Assembly (NCBI GenBank): GCA_023460955.1
Contig: JAEWOH010000065.1
Span: 17,201-81,200 of the forward strand
DNA from: Bacillota bacterium
GTDB taxonomy: Bacteria; Bacillota; Clostridia; Acetivibrionales; DSM-1351
Direction: 5' to 3'
DNA: 64,000 nucleotides
Each line of letters starts with the position of its first letter. Position 1 is the stretch's first letter. The notes below the pieces were generated by a model. That model ran no database searches. It was not told where the DNA came from and saw only the letters and a list, made by a program, of their open reading frames with translations. A program made the translations under genes and the position numbers. Of the stretch, positions 51,315 to 60,471 are shown piece after piece.

Positions 51315-52196
51315 ATGAGAAAACCAATTTTTACAGGTTCAGGTGTTGCTATTGTTACCCCGTTTACAAATGAAGGTACAGACTACAATAAACTTGCTGA
51401 ATTAATTGAGTACCAGATAAAGGAAGGTACTGATGCTATCATCATTGCGGGAACCACCGGCGAAGCATCTACCATGTACGATGATGAACATAAGGCCGCA
51501 ATAAAGTTTACCGTTGACAAGGTTAGCGGAAGAGTTCCTGTTATAGCCGGAACCGGCAGCAATCATACGGTTCATGCGATAGAACTGAGTAAATATGCTC
51601 AGGAAGTAGGTGCGGATGCAATATTGACCGTTACCCCCTATTATAACAAGACCACTCAAAAGGGTTTATATGAGCATTTCAAACTTATTGCCAACAGCAT
51701 AAGTATTCCTGCTGTTCTTTATAACGTTCCATCAAGAACAAACCTGAATATTGCACCCGAAACAGTAAAAGCCTTATCTGAAATAGATAATATCATAGCA
51801 ATCAAGGAGTGCAATCTTTCTCAAGTAGGAGATATCGTAAACCTTTGCAGTGAGGATTTCACAGTATATTCCGGTGAAGACGGAGCAATTGTCCCTTTCC
51901 TTTCAATGGGTGCAAAGGGTGTTATCTCGGTAATGGCGAATATTATACCTAAAGACACACATGATATGGTAGAAAAATATCTTTCAGGAGACGTTGAAGG
52001 CAGCAGAAAGCTTCAGCTTAAGACTCTTGATCTTATTAGGGCATTGTTTATAGAGGTGAGCCCTATTCCAATCAAAGCAGCTATGAATCTCCTTGGAATG
52101 AATGTGGGCAACTGCAGACTGCCTCTTACGGATATGTCGGACAAAAATCTGGAAATACTTAAGAATGAATTGAAGAAATACGGATTACTGAAATAA
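51315..52196 (+). CDS. dapA: 4-hydroxy-tetrahydrodipicolinate synthase
   Basis: 293 residues. GTTGEAST is the pyruvate-site motif, YNVPSRT carries the catalytic Tyr, and the Schiff-base Lys is in IAIKECN. It condenses pyruvate with aspartate semialdehyde, the branch point to lysine and diaminopimelate. GGAGG precedes the ATG. It is the first gene behind the lysine riboswitch. Confidence 0.95.
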   Translation: MRKPIFTGSGVAIVTPFTNEGTDYNKLAELIEYQIKEGTDAIIIAGTTGEASTMYDDEHKAAIKFTVDKVSGRVPVIAGTGSNHTVHAIELSKYAQEVGADAILTVTPYYNKTTQKGLYEHFKLIANSISIPAVLYNVPSRTNLNIAPETVKALSEIDNIIAIKECNLSQVGDIVNLCSEDFTVYSGEDGAIVPFLSMGAKGVISVMANIIPKDTHDMVEKYLSGDVEGSRKLQLKTLDLIRALFIEVSPIPIKAAMNLLGMNVGNCRLPLTDMSDKNLEILKNELKKYGLLK

Positions 52197-52264
52197 ACAT
52201 AAATCTCATTTTAGCAACAGCTGATAAATTTTACTTATTTTATAGATTAGGATGTGATACGCAA

Positions 52265-53029
52265 ATGATTAATGTTTTGCTAAGCGGATGTAACGGAAAA
52301 ATGGGCCAGGTAATTACAAGACTGGCTGAAAATTTTAATGAGTTAAGGATAGCTGCGGGATCGGACATAAGCAATAACCTCAATAATGCCTATCCGGTAT
52401 TTACCTCACTTAGAGATTGTGATGTAGATGTTGATGTTATCGTTGATTTTTCAAATCCAAAGGCTTTCGGCGGTTTGATTGATTTTGCACAGGAAAGAAG
52501 GATTCCCCTTATCGTTTGTACAACCGGTCTTTCCAGCGAACAGGTTCAAGTGTTGAAAATGGAAGTTTCAAGAAATATTCCGGTATTTTATTCAGCTAAT
52601 ATGTCTCTTGGGGTTAATTTACTTATTGACCTGGTTAAGAAAGCAGCTAAAGTCCTTGAAGGTCAGTTTGATATAGAAATTGTAGAAAAGCATCACAATC
52701 TGAAAATTGATGCCCCAAGCGGAACTGCTCTGGCTATAGCTGATGCAATAAACGAAACACTGGATGAAAAATGCGAATATACCTATGATAGACATTCCAG
52801 AATGAAAAAGCGCGGAAAACAGGAAATTGGTATACACGCAGTTCGCGGTGGTACCATTGTTGGAGATCATTCAGTTATTTTCGCAGGCAATGATGAGATT
52901 ATCGAGATTAATCATACTGCCACATCTAAAGAAATTTTCGCTGTTGGTGCATTAAAAGCCGCGTTGTTTTTAGCGTCAAAGCAACCCGGCCTCTATTCAA
53001 TGACAGATCTTATAGCTGAAATCAAGTAA
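52265..53029 (+). CDS. dapB: 4-hydroxy-tetrahydrodipicolinate reductase
   Basis: 254 residues. GCNGKMGQVITRL is the nucleotide-binding turn; EKHHNLKIDAPSGTALAIA is the active-site motif. It reduces the DapA product with NAD(P)H. A weak AGGATG-type site precedes the ATG. It follows dapA by 68 bases under the same riboswitch. Confidence 0.95.
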   Translation: MINVLLSGCNGKMGQVITRLAENFNELRIAAGSDISNNLNNAYPVFTSLRDCDVDVDVIVDFSNPKAFGGLIDFAQERRIPLIVCTTGLSSEQVQVLKMEVSRNIPVFYSANMSLGVNLLIDLVKKAAKVLEGQFDIEIVEKHHNLKIDAPSGTALAIADAINETLDEKCEYTYDRHSRMKKRGKQEIGIHAVRGGTIVGDHSVIFAGNDEIIEINHTATSKEIFAVGALKAALFLASKQPGLYSMTDLIAEIK

Positions 53030-53098
53030 AGCTTGCGTTAAGTTTTTGTGTTTAGGAGCTTAGGATTATTTATTTACTTAATTATAGGAGGGATTCTT

Positions 53099-53575
53099 AT
53101 GTCTAATAAGTCAGTTACAAGTATGAGTACCCTGTACAATGTAGCACTGGTATCAGTAGACAATCTTCCAAATGATATGACCGTAATATCAGATATTTTC
53201 GGTAAAATCGCAGAAGAGAAAATTAACATTGATATGATCAGCCAGTCCCCTCCTTATAACGGCAAGCTGAATATATCTTTCAGCATGCCCGCAGACAACA
53301 TAGCTAAAGTTATAGCTTTGCTGAATACTTATAAAAAAACTGTTCCCAACCTCAGGGTCAGCATTGATTCCGACAGCACAAAGATAAGTGTTTTCGGTGA
53401 AGCAATGAAGGAAACGCCTGGTGTTGCAGCAATGTTATTTAAACTACTGGCAGAGAATGACATCGAAGTAAAACTTATAACCACCTCCGAGGTTGATATC
53501 TCCTTCCTTATTTATGACAAGGATACTGATAAAACCACTGCTGCGTTAAAAAAAGAGTTCCTGCTAATTGCATAA
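53099..53575 (+). CDS. Stand-alone ACT-domain protein, aspartokinase regulatory-like
   Basis: 158 residues from the ATG at 53099, seven bases after AGGAGGG. It has two ACT-like repeats resembling the C-terminal part of aspartate kinases: VSVDNLPNDMTVISDIFGKIAEE and VFGEAMKETPGVAAMLFKLL, but no kinase domain. It lies 69 bases behind dapB in the L-box operon. It may bind lysine or another amino acid and act on LysC or an unseen partner; that is inference. Confidence 0.8.
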   Translation: MSNKSVTSMSTLYNVALVSVDNLPNDMTVISDIFGKIAEEKINIDMISQSPPYNGKLNISFSMPADNIAKVIALLNTYKKTVPNLRVSIDSDSTKISVFGEAMKETPGVAAMLFKLLAENDIEVKLITTSEVDISFLIYDKDTDKTTAALKKEFLLIA

Positions 53576-53637
53576 GTTTGATAACAAATTAATAACTAAT
53601 GTACTGTTTTAAAAGGTATTAATACACATTATTGTAT

Positions 53638-53674
53638 AAAAGCCCTGTCTTCAAGATCTGAGAGACAGGGCTTT
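53638..53674. terminator. Convergent terminator
   Basis: AAAAGCCCTGTCT pairs with AGACAGGGCTTT around a 12-base loop, with T-rich flank on the right. It lies between the dap operon and the opposing membrane gene. Confidence 0.85.
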
Positions 53675-53714
53675 ATGCTTTAAATTTTTATTTAGTTATT
53701 TTACTTCAGATTAA

Positions 53715-54665
53715 TTAAGTATTATCATTTTTGTTTTCATCTGTGTCAAGTTCATCATTGTCTTCTTTGTAGTCCTTTTTATAAAAGCTTTCACCGTCTT
53801 CTAGCTTATAGTCTTTTTTGTAAAAGCTTTCACCATCATCCTCTTCCTCTTCGTCATCTTCTACAGGTTTTTCTGTTTCCGTGACAACATATTTTCTAAT
53901 AATGGGATTAACATAGAAATTATTCATTAGACCAAGGAAGCTTGGTAATATAAGCATATATAATATTATTCCCGCTATAGGGAAATAGAAAACTGCATAA
54001 GAAATTGCTATATTCAACACTAAGAATAGAATATTGGGAATCAGTTTTAATATTGAAAATATAAATGCATTCTTATATATGTCCTTTATACTCAATTGAA
54101 CAGTTACCAGCATCGGATAAATATATAGATGCATGATTAAGAAGATAACGAGCGATAAAAATACAAACGATGTGGCAGCAATTGAAATAAGACCGCTTTG
54201 GCTGGTATAAAAGTTTATTGCTATACCTAAAACGTACATTACTACAATATCAATAACTGTTATTATTAAGCCTTGTTTAAAATTCTTAACAAAGCTATCT
54301 TTAAAGTCCCACCAAATAAAGGAGTGTTCTTCCCTTGAATAATTTCTGAGAATATGTGTAAAACCAGCCTGAACAGGGCCCATAGTAATTACCGGTACCA
54401 TTGTCAGCAAAGCCGCAATAAATAATCTTATAAAAAAATCACTAATTCCCTTGTCTATCTCAAGCTTCTGCAAAAATACAGATGAAATAAAAAATGCAAT
54501 AACTAATGAGGGAATGTTAAACAAAAAAAACATAAGATTTACTCTAAGCAAATGCCAGAACTTTCGTTTTAACACCTCAAAAAATACAAAAAATCTTGGC
54601 TTTGGAGGAGCATCCTTTTCCACTCCAGGACCCGGTCTATTATAATTTGCACTGAATAACCCCAC
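53715..54665 (-). CDS. YesL-like (DUF624) membrane protein
   Basis: 316 residues from the GTG at 54665, nine bases after AAAGGAG. It begins MGLFSANYNRPGPGVEKD, the typical YesL-like start, then FFEVLKRKFWHLLRVNLMFF and five or six membrane helices. DUF624 proteins often sit with sugar transport or degradation operons. The C-terminal 45 residues are very acidic and contain GESFYKKDYK twice, 13 residues apart. Confidence 0.82.
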   Translation of the reverse strand: MGLFSANYNRPGPGVEKDAPPKPRFFVFFEVLKRKFWHLLRVNLMFFLFNIPSLVIAFFISSVFLQKLEIDKGISDFFIRLFIAALLTMVPVITMGPVQAGFTHILRNYSREEHSFIWWDFKDSFVKNFKQGLIITVIDIVVMYVLGIAINFYTSQSGLISIAATSFVFLSLVIFLIMHLYIYPMLVTVQLSIKDIYKNAFIFSILKLIPNILFLVLNIAISYAVFYFPIAGIILYMLILPSFLGLMNNFYVNPIIRKYVVTETEKPVEDDEEEEDDGESFYKKDYKLEDGESFYKKDYKEDNDELDTDENKNDNT

Positions 54666-54902
54666 GCAACAACTCTCCTTTTCTTTAACAGTCATAGCTT
54701 GTATGCTGATATAATAATATGTATTTTACCAATACTGTCTATTTCCTTCAACACCTTTTAGAAAATACTTATAATTATTTACAAAATGTTAATTTATATT
54801 TAATTTAGTACTCAGATATATGTCACTATAACACTATTCAAATCCTTTTAAAAGTTTATTAAAATTATTTTATACAAAATTCGAATTTTTATAAATTTGT
54901 TG

Positions 54903-54931
54903 TTGACACTCTCAAAATATCCTAGTATAAT
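54903..54931 (+). promoter_or_regulatory. tRNA-Leu promoter
   Basis: TTGACA (54903-54908), 17-base spacer, TATAAT (54926-54931), 40 bases before the tRNA. The rest of the 54666-54970 gap is AT-rich with no gene seen. Confidence 0.85.
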
Positions 54932-54970
54932 CATACTTGCTGATGCGGAAACGCGTCAGACACGATAAAT

Positions 54971-55053
54971 GCGATCGTGGCGGAACTGGCAGACGCGCAC
55001 GTTTGAGGGGCGTGTGGGAGACCGTATGGGTTCAAGTCCCATCGATCGCACCA
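54971..55053 (+). tRNA. tRNA-Leu (anticodon GAG)
   Basis: 83 bases with encoded CCA. Acceptor GCGATCG pairs with CGATCGC; the anticodon loop is TTGAGGG; the T-loop is GGTTCAAGTCC; a long variable arm (class II) is present as expected for leucine. Confidence 0.95.
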
Positions 55054-55058
55054 AAAAT

Positions 55059-55087
55059 AAAAACTCCATTTTTTCAATGGAGTTTTT
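55059..55087 (+). terminator. tRNA-Leu terminator
   Basis: AAAAACTCCATT pairs perfectly with AATGGAGTTTTT around five bases, directly after the tRNA, followed by more T. Confidence 0.9.
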
Positions 55088-55140
55088 ATTTTTTTGTCTA
55101 AAGCATAGACTACATATTTAATTTTTGGAGGAATTTATTC

Positions 55141-55755
55141 ATGGATCAGAAACCGCAGGAAATTAAAACTATTTTTGCAGACCCTTCTGCTCTCGGTCTG
55201 TTTGGACTGGCTATGGTAACACTTGTTGCCTCATCACAAAAACTCGGTTGGACAGATGGTTTGTCATTTGTTATTCCCTGGGCTCTGTTTTTAGGAGGCT
55301 TTGCACAGTTATTTGCTTGCATTGGTGATGCAAAACGTAATAATGTATTCGGAACAACCGCTTTTGGTGGGTATGCTCTATTCTGGTTTGGCGTTGCCTT
55401 TTCCTGGTTGATAAAGCTGGGCTTTTTCGGAGAGAAGCTTGCTGCTAATGTCGATGGTAAGCAGCTGGGTGTTGCCTTTGTAGGTTATTTGATATTTACT
55501 TTCTTTATGACAATATTAGCTACTGAAACTAACAAAGTTCTTTTCTTTATTTTACTTTTAATCGATTTCCTTTTCATAGGTTTGTCACTCAGTACCTTTG
55601 GAATAGCAGAAGAATTTACTCATAAGCTGGCTGCCTGGTCAGAATTCCTAATTGCATTGCTGTCCTTCTATGGATCAGCTGCAGCCGTATTTAACGGTCA
55701 TCTTGGCAAGGTTGTTTTACCAACCGGTAAGCCTTTTGGAATACTGAGGAAGTAA
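55141..55755 (+). CDS. Acetate uptake transporter, GPR1/FUN34/YaaH family
   Basis: 204 residues with six membrane helices. The start MDQKPQEIKTIFADPSALG carries the family N-P-x-P-L-like motif in the form DPSALGLFGLAM, and GGYALFWFGVAFSW lies in the middle. Members move acetate or succinate, and also ammonium-linked fluxes in some organisms. GGAGG precedes the ATG. It has its own terminator. Confidence 0.88.
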   Translation: MDQKPQEIKTIFADPSALGLFGLAMVTLVASSQKLGWTDGLSFVIPWALFLGGFAQLFACIGDAKRNNVFGTTAFGGYALFWFGVAFSWLIKLGFFGEKLAANVDGKQLGVAFVGYLIFTFFMTILATETNKVLFFILLLIDFLFIGLSLSTFGIAEEFTHKLAAWSEFLIALLSFYGSAAAVFNGHLGKVVLPTGKPFGILRK

Positions 55756-55791
55756 AAAATGAGTAAGTAATTAATATTAATAATGATACAT

Positions 55792-55821
55792 AAAAAGAGA
55801 AGATTTTCGTCTTCTCTTTTT
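55792..55821. terminator. Convergent terminator
   Basis: AAAAAGAGAAGA pairs with TCTTCTCTTTTT around a 6-base loop; flanked by A- and T-runs, between the acetate transporter gene and the RCC1-like gene. Confidence 0.85.
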
Positions 55822-55877
55822 CTATACTATTCACTTATAAGCTTTTTTCTATTGTAAAATAACAGGCAAGTACTCTC

Positions 55878-58541
55878 TTATTTACCAACCTTTTGAGTTA
55901 TCCCACATTTATCCTTATCAAGAATCCCTTTATATAATTCACTTTCATCCATATAAATGTTATTGTTTCCTATTGTTATGGGAACAGGATAATCAACCAA
56001 TATATCAAATTTTTTATTTTTGTAAGTTACAGGATAATCATTTAAAATATCCAAATACAATAAATTATCTTTTGTTTTTGAGTTTTTTACTTCAAAGTTC
56101 AGTCGTAACCTGACCCTATAATCAAATCCATCAAAGTAAATTATCGGCAGCAAAAGCTTTGAGCTACCTTCTATGATAATTTGATTGTCTTTAACATATT
56201 TAACATAATAACGAATATTTACATCACTTGGTTTAAATATTAAGTATCGAGATATTCTTTCTTTAAAGTCTTCCTCTGTTATGGTTCTATAATCAATATT
56301 TAAAATGTTATTAAGAAAATCTTCACTTCGTTCTTCAAATTGCGAATATGAGCCTTTCTTCATTGCATAAAGGTCTTTTGGTAACGATTTATCACTATCA
56401 TAAAAGAAAAAAGGTTTTTCGTAGTAACTTTTATCTACACTTTCCAGAACATATGGATACATATTTGCATTTGAGGGCTGCTTTTTAGGATCAAGGACTA
56501 ATTTTTCTCCCGATGGAGCAATAGTATTATACCTTTCAGCAAAGTTTACTACCATCTCATTGAGCTGTCCCTTGAATATATTTTTATTACCATCTAGATT
56601 GTCTGAGAGCTTTGTTATTATTCCGCTTTCTAGCATATCGGCTACTGCGGCCTGCTGTTCTGCAGAATACTCAAAAATATCTTTAAATTTAGTATCTGTA
56701 GTTTTTACAGGGTATGTTTTCAGAAATATCTTTTTACAGTTTTCTAAATATGTTATAACGTCTATATAGGTCGCCTTTTGCTCGAAATTACTCATGTTTA
56801 TATTCTCACTTGTTATACCACTGTCCTTTGCATATTCAACCCAAATTGCATTTTCATATTCATCATGCCAAGCTGCAAAACCGGAAATATCATCGGTATT
56901 AAAAACAGCCGCAATGGCTAGTTTCAGTGCCTCCGCCTTTGTGACAGGTTCATTGGAATTTGGCCTTTGATTATTATATAAATAATCGAAACCAAATATT
57001 TTCATCTTTTCTTCATATTTAGAATACTTTTTTAACAATGTCGATTCTAATACGTTTATTTCCGCTACCTGCTTTTCTGTATCCCATTCGTAGCTTGCGC
57101 TTAACTCTTCTGCCACTGATTTAACCGGGATATAGACCTTTCCATTAATAAGCTGGGGAGGTGTATCAAGTACCCTTTGTATTCCATTCCTAGATATAAA
57201 GTTATAACCAATCTGCATTCCAAGCTTGATATCGCGGCTTGTTACTGAAATTGATTGTGTTGAAGCATTCCATTTATATGCCGCGCCAATAGCCTTGAAG
57301 AACTCGTCGGCAGCGACAAGTATTGCACCCTCTCGTATAACAGGAACCTGCGTAAATTTAACCTGATTATTATTAAATAGTACTTTAATATTTTTATTCT
57401 CATTGTAAGGTATAGCTTTCTTAACAGAATTATTTATTGCAACATTTTCCATAACTTTTGTCGGAACCTTACACCAGGGGTTAACAACATTATAACCGCA
57501 CATCCATAAGCTTCCATCAATTTTCTGTGCTAATATGTATCTGGAGCTTGTTTCAACAGCAACAACATCCTCCATTACCTTAACAGGTTTAGAGCTTTCT
57601 ATTGTATTACCATTTCCCAGTTGCCCTCCGTCATTATCTCCCCAAGCCCAAAGGCTACCGTCTTTCTTTATTGCTGCTGTGAAACCAATATTTGTGCTGA
57701 CGGCAATTACATCCTCCATTACTTTCTTAGGTTTATTACTACTTGTTTGGGTGCCATCCCCTAATTGTCCCCATCTGTTTCCTCCCCACATCCACAGGCT
57801 GCCATCAGTTTTTATCACGGCTGTATGTGAAGAATAGATGCTGACAGCCTCTACGTTATCCATTACCTTTTTAGGCGTATAACAAGGCTTCGTTGTATTG
57901 TCTCCCAACTGACCTGCCCAGTTTTGTCCCCACACCCAAAGACTTCCGTCTGTTTTAATTGCAGCTGTATAATCAAAGCCTGTACAAACATCAGCTACAC
58001 CATTCATAACCTTAAAAGGTTTGATTCCTGCCTCAGGAGATACATCAATCTTGCCATTCCCTAACTGACCGTAATTATTTGCTCCCCAGGTCCATAAGCT
58101 TCCGTCAGTTTTTATTACTGCCGTATATTCATTACCAGCACTGACTTTTGCCACCTTATCCATCACCTTTTTGGGTGTTTTCGAGGTTTTGTTTGTACCA
58201 TCACCCAGCTCACCGCACCCGTTCGACCCCCACGTCCAAAGGCTTCCGTCTGTTTTTATAACTGCCGAATGTGAACCTTTACTGACTGATAGTACATTAT
58301 CCATAATTTTTCTTGGTGATGTTTGGTCTGATTTGTCATCAGACTGTGGGTTGCTATTGGCTCCCCAACTCCAAAGGCTTCCATCATCTTTAATAAGAGA
58401 AACACTTTCTGGTTGAGCAGAAATTTTTTGATATTTTGCAGTTTTTGCTCCATTAGCAAATTCCATATCGCTGAATATGGTCATTATCATTACTAGAGCT
58501 ACAATTACACATAGGAATCTTCTTTTAAGGCTAATATTCAC
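55878..58541 (-). CDS. Exported RCC1-repeat protein with copper-amine-oxidase-N-like domain
   Basis: 887 residues from the GTG at 58541, eight bases after GGAGG. A signal peptide (about 1-31) ends in ANGA. Next come about seven RCC1-type repeats, each with DGSLWxWGxNxxGQLG or close, for example DGSLWTWGSNGCGELG. After them NNKNIKVLFNNNQVKF to ASYEWDTEKQVAEI matches the copper-amine-oxidase N-terminal-like (stalk) domain. The C-terminal 330 residues look partly like degenerate S-layer-homology repeats (PVTKAEALKLAIAA). An RCC1 propeller on a surface anchor suggests a binding role; the partner is unknown. Confidence 0.78.
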   Translation of the reverse strand: MNISLKRRFLCVIVALVMIMTIFSDMEFANGAKTAKYQKISAQPESVSLIKDDGSLWSWGANSNPQSDDKSDQTSPRKIMDNVLSVSKGSHSAVIKTDGSLWTWGSNGCGELGDGTNKTSKTPKKVMDKVAKVSAGNEYTAVIKTDGSLWTWGANNYGQLGNGKIDVSPEAGIKPFKVMNGVADVCTGFDYTAAIKTDGSLWVWGQNWAGQLGDNTTKPCYTPKKVMDNVEAVSIYSSHTAVIKTDGSLWMWGGNRWGQLGDGTQTSSNKPKKVMEDVIAVSTNIGFTAAIKKDGSLWAWGDNDGGQLGNGNTIESSKPVKVMEDVVAVETSSRYILAQKIDGSLWMCGYNVVNPWCKVPTKVMENVAINNSVKKAIPYNENKNIKVLFNNNQVKFTQVPVIREGAILVAADEFFKAIGAAYKWNASTQSISVTSRDIKLGMQIGYNFISRNGIQRVLDTPPQLINGKVYIPVKSVAEELSASYEWDTEKQVAEINVLESTLLKKYSKYEEKMKIFGFDYLYNNQRPNSNEPVTKAEALKLAIAAVFNTDDISGFAAWHDEYENAIWVEYAKDSGITSENINMSNFEQKATYIDVITYLENCKKIFLKTYPVKTTDTKFKDIFEYSAEQQAAVADMLESGIITKLSDNLDGNKNIFKGQLNEMVVNFAERYNTIAPSGEKLVLDPKKQPSNANMYPYVLESVDKSYYEKPFFFYDSDKSLPKDLYAMKKGSYSQFEERSEDFLNNILNIDYRTITEEDFKERISRYLIFKPSDVNIRYYVKYVKDNQIIIEGSSKLLLPIIYFDGFDYRVRLRLNFEVKNSKTKDNLLYLDILNDYPVTYKNKKFDILVDYPVPITIGNNNIYMDESELYKGILDKDKCGITQKVGK

Positions 58542-58629
58542 TGTAAATACCTCCACAAAATTCTACTTTATTACATTGTATACCATTTTTGACTAATAGC
58601 AAACTTTCAAACTTTATTGAAAATTAGTA

Positions 58630-58658
58630 TTGACTAATCTTGATACACAGATTATATT
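58630..58658 (+). promoter_or_regulatory. Promoter of the MFS gene
   Basis: TTGACT (58630-58635), 17-base spacer, TATATT (58653-58658). The transcript would start near 58665, inside the candidate operator region. Confidence 0.7.
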
Positions 58659-58666
58659 AAGATAAT

Positions 58667-58737
58667 TAGGTTACCTACCTATTTATTTTTCAGTATTCTA
58701 TTAAGTACATTTTGTTTTAATAATAGGGTTGTACCTA
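58667..58737 (+). promoter_or_regulatory. Two TAGG-n-CCTA palindromes, candidate MarR operators
   Basis: TAGGT-T-ACCTA (58667-58677) and TAGG-GTTGTA-CCTA (58724-58737) flank the early transcribed region of the MFS gene. They overlap or follow the transcript start. MarR repressors bind palindromes of this size near the genes they control, and the regulator is encoded just downstream. Confidence 0.45.
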
Positions 58738-58767
58738 AAATTTTTTATATAAAATGAAAGGAAATTT

Positions 58768-60357
58768 ATGCATCTACTGACACACAAGAGAAAAACAGCA
58801 GTTATGATAGCCTTAATGGCTACCATGTTCTTCGCAGCAATTAATCAAACAATAATTAGTGCGGCGTTACCAAAAATTATTGCTCAATTAGGAGGAATGG
58901 ATTATTACTCCTGGGTAATTACGGGCTACATGCTTACCTCAACAATTTCTACTGTTATATTTGGAAAGTTATCTGATATATATGGGAGAAAGATATTCTT
59001 ACTTTCGGGAATTTTTGTATTTCTAATAGGTTCATTTTTAACAGGTCTGTCATCCAATATCTTTCAAATGATAACTTTTCGTGGAATTCAAGGAATTGGC
59101 GGAGGTATCTTAATGTCGATATCACTTACGGCTGTTGGCGATTTATACCCACCACAAGAAAGGGCCAAATGGACGGGTGTCATGATGTCAATTTTTGGTC
59201 TTTCCAGTATTCTCGGACCTGTGCTTGGCGGTATTATGGTTGATTATGTCGCGTGGAAATGGTTATTCTGGCTCTTCTTGCCTTTAGGTGTTGTTGCCTT
59301 GGTAATGATATGGAGTCTGTTTCCTAAAGTTTCGGGAAATTCTTCTGAATCAATAGATTATTTAGGATCAATTTTGTTAGCGCTTTCAATAACCTGCCTA
59401 CTTTTGGGTTTCTCATGGGCAGGGACAAAATATGCCTGGGCTTCACCTCAGATTCTAACTCTTTTTGGCGCCACCATAGTTGGAATTATAGTTCTTATAT
59501 TTGTTGAACGTAAGGCCAAGACTCCTGTAATGCCTCTCTCAATGTTTAAAAACAAGGATGTTACCATTTCATTTGCAGCAAGTTTTGTTATGAGTGGTGG
59601 AATGATGGGTGCAATGTCTTATATTCCTTTCTATATTCAAGGTGTAAAAGGACTATCAGCAACAACTTCAGGTTTATTAAATATCCCCATGTCTCTGATG
59701 ATGATTATATTTAGTACATTGGTAGGACGTTGGATTTCCAAAACCGGTAACTACAGGCTATTTGCTGTTCTTGGTTTAGGTATTATGTGTGGAAGTATGA
59801 TTATTATGGCAAATATGAATAATATTGCATTGGCTGCTATAAGCTTGATTATTTTTGGAGTTGGCCTGGGATTTGGTATGACAGTATTCACAACAACAGC
59901 ACAGAATTCTGCTCCTACTTCTCAGCTTGGCGTAGTGACAGCCTCCTGTACTCTTTTTCGTAACCTGGGAGGAACCATTTTCATTGCTATATTTGGTTCA
60001 ATCATGAATACATCGATGGCAAAAAACATGGAAGCAGTTATGGCATCAGGCTCCGGAATAAACCTTTCAAATCTTAATGCAGAAACTGCAAAAAAATTCA
60101 CAGCCATGGCAGATCCACAATTGTTATTAGATAAGAGTAAGCTTGAAGCAATTCAAGCAACCCTGCCGGATAAAGTTCAGCAGTTATTTTTAAATATGAT
60201 GGATTTAGTTAGAACTGCAATGGGAGATGCATTAACAAGTGTATTTTATATTGGTGCGTTACTTTTGCTTGTGGGTGTTGTACTTTCCTTATTTCTGAAA
60301 GCAAAAAATTCTGCTGCAAAGGATATAGATGAAGAATTGGAAGAAGAAGCCGCATAA
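58768..60357 (+). CDS. MFS drug-exporter, DHA2 (EmrB/QacA) family
   Basis: 529 residues with 14 membrane helices. Motif A GKLSDIYGRKIF follows helix 2, motif C GLSSILGPVLGG lies in helix 5, and INQTIISAALPKI in helix 1 resembles the DHA2 motif D. It uses the proton gradient to expel drugs or metabolites. AAAGGAAA precedes the ATG. The regulator gene follows 115 bases later. Confidence 0.9.
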   Translation: MHLLTHKRKTAVMIALMATMFFAAINQTIISAALPKIIAQLGGMDYYSWVITGYMLTSTISTVIFGKLSDIYGRKIFLLSGIFVFLIGSFLTGLSSNIFQMITFRGIQGIGGGILMSISLTAVGDLYPPQERAKWTGVMMSIFGLSSILGPVLGGIMVDYVAWKWLFWLFLPLGVVALVMIWSLFPKVSGNSSESIDYLGSILLALSITCLLLGFSWAGTKYAWASPQILTLFGATIVGIIVLIFVERKAKTPVMPLSMFKNKDVTISFAASFVMSGGMMGAMSYIPFYIQGVKGLSATTSGLLNIPMSLMMIIFSTLVGRWISKTGNYRLFAVLGLGIMCGSMIIMANMNNIALAAISLIIFGVGLGFGMTVFTTTAQNSAPTSQLGVVTASCTLFRNLGGTIFIAIFGSIMNTSMAKNMEAVMASGSGINLSNLNAETAKKFTAMADPQLLLDKSKLEAIQATLPDKVQQLFLNMMDLVRTAMGDALTSVFYIGALLLLVGVVLSLFLKAKNSAAKDIDEELEEEAA

Positions 60358-60471
60358 CGTTTATAAAATAAAAAGGCGTTGTAGTACCTCAGTTGAAAGG
60401 TTATAATAAATCGTAATGAATAATTGAATACACCATTTCTTGAAGGCGTATTCATAAATGAGGTGAATTTT

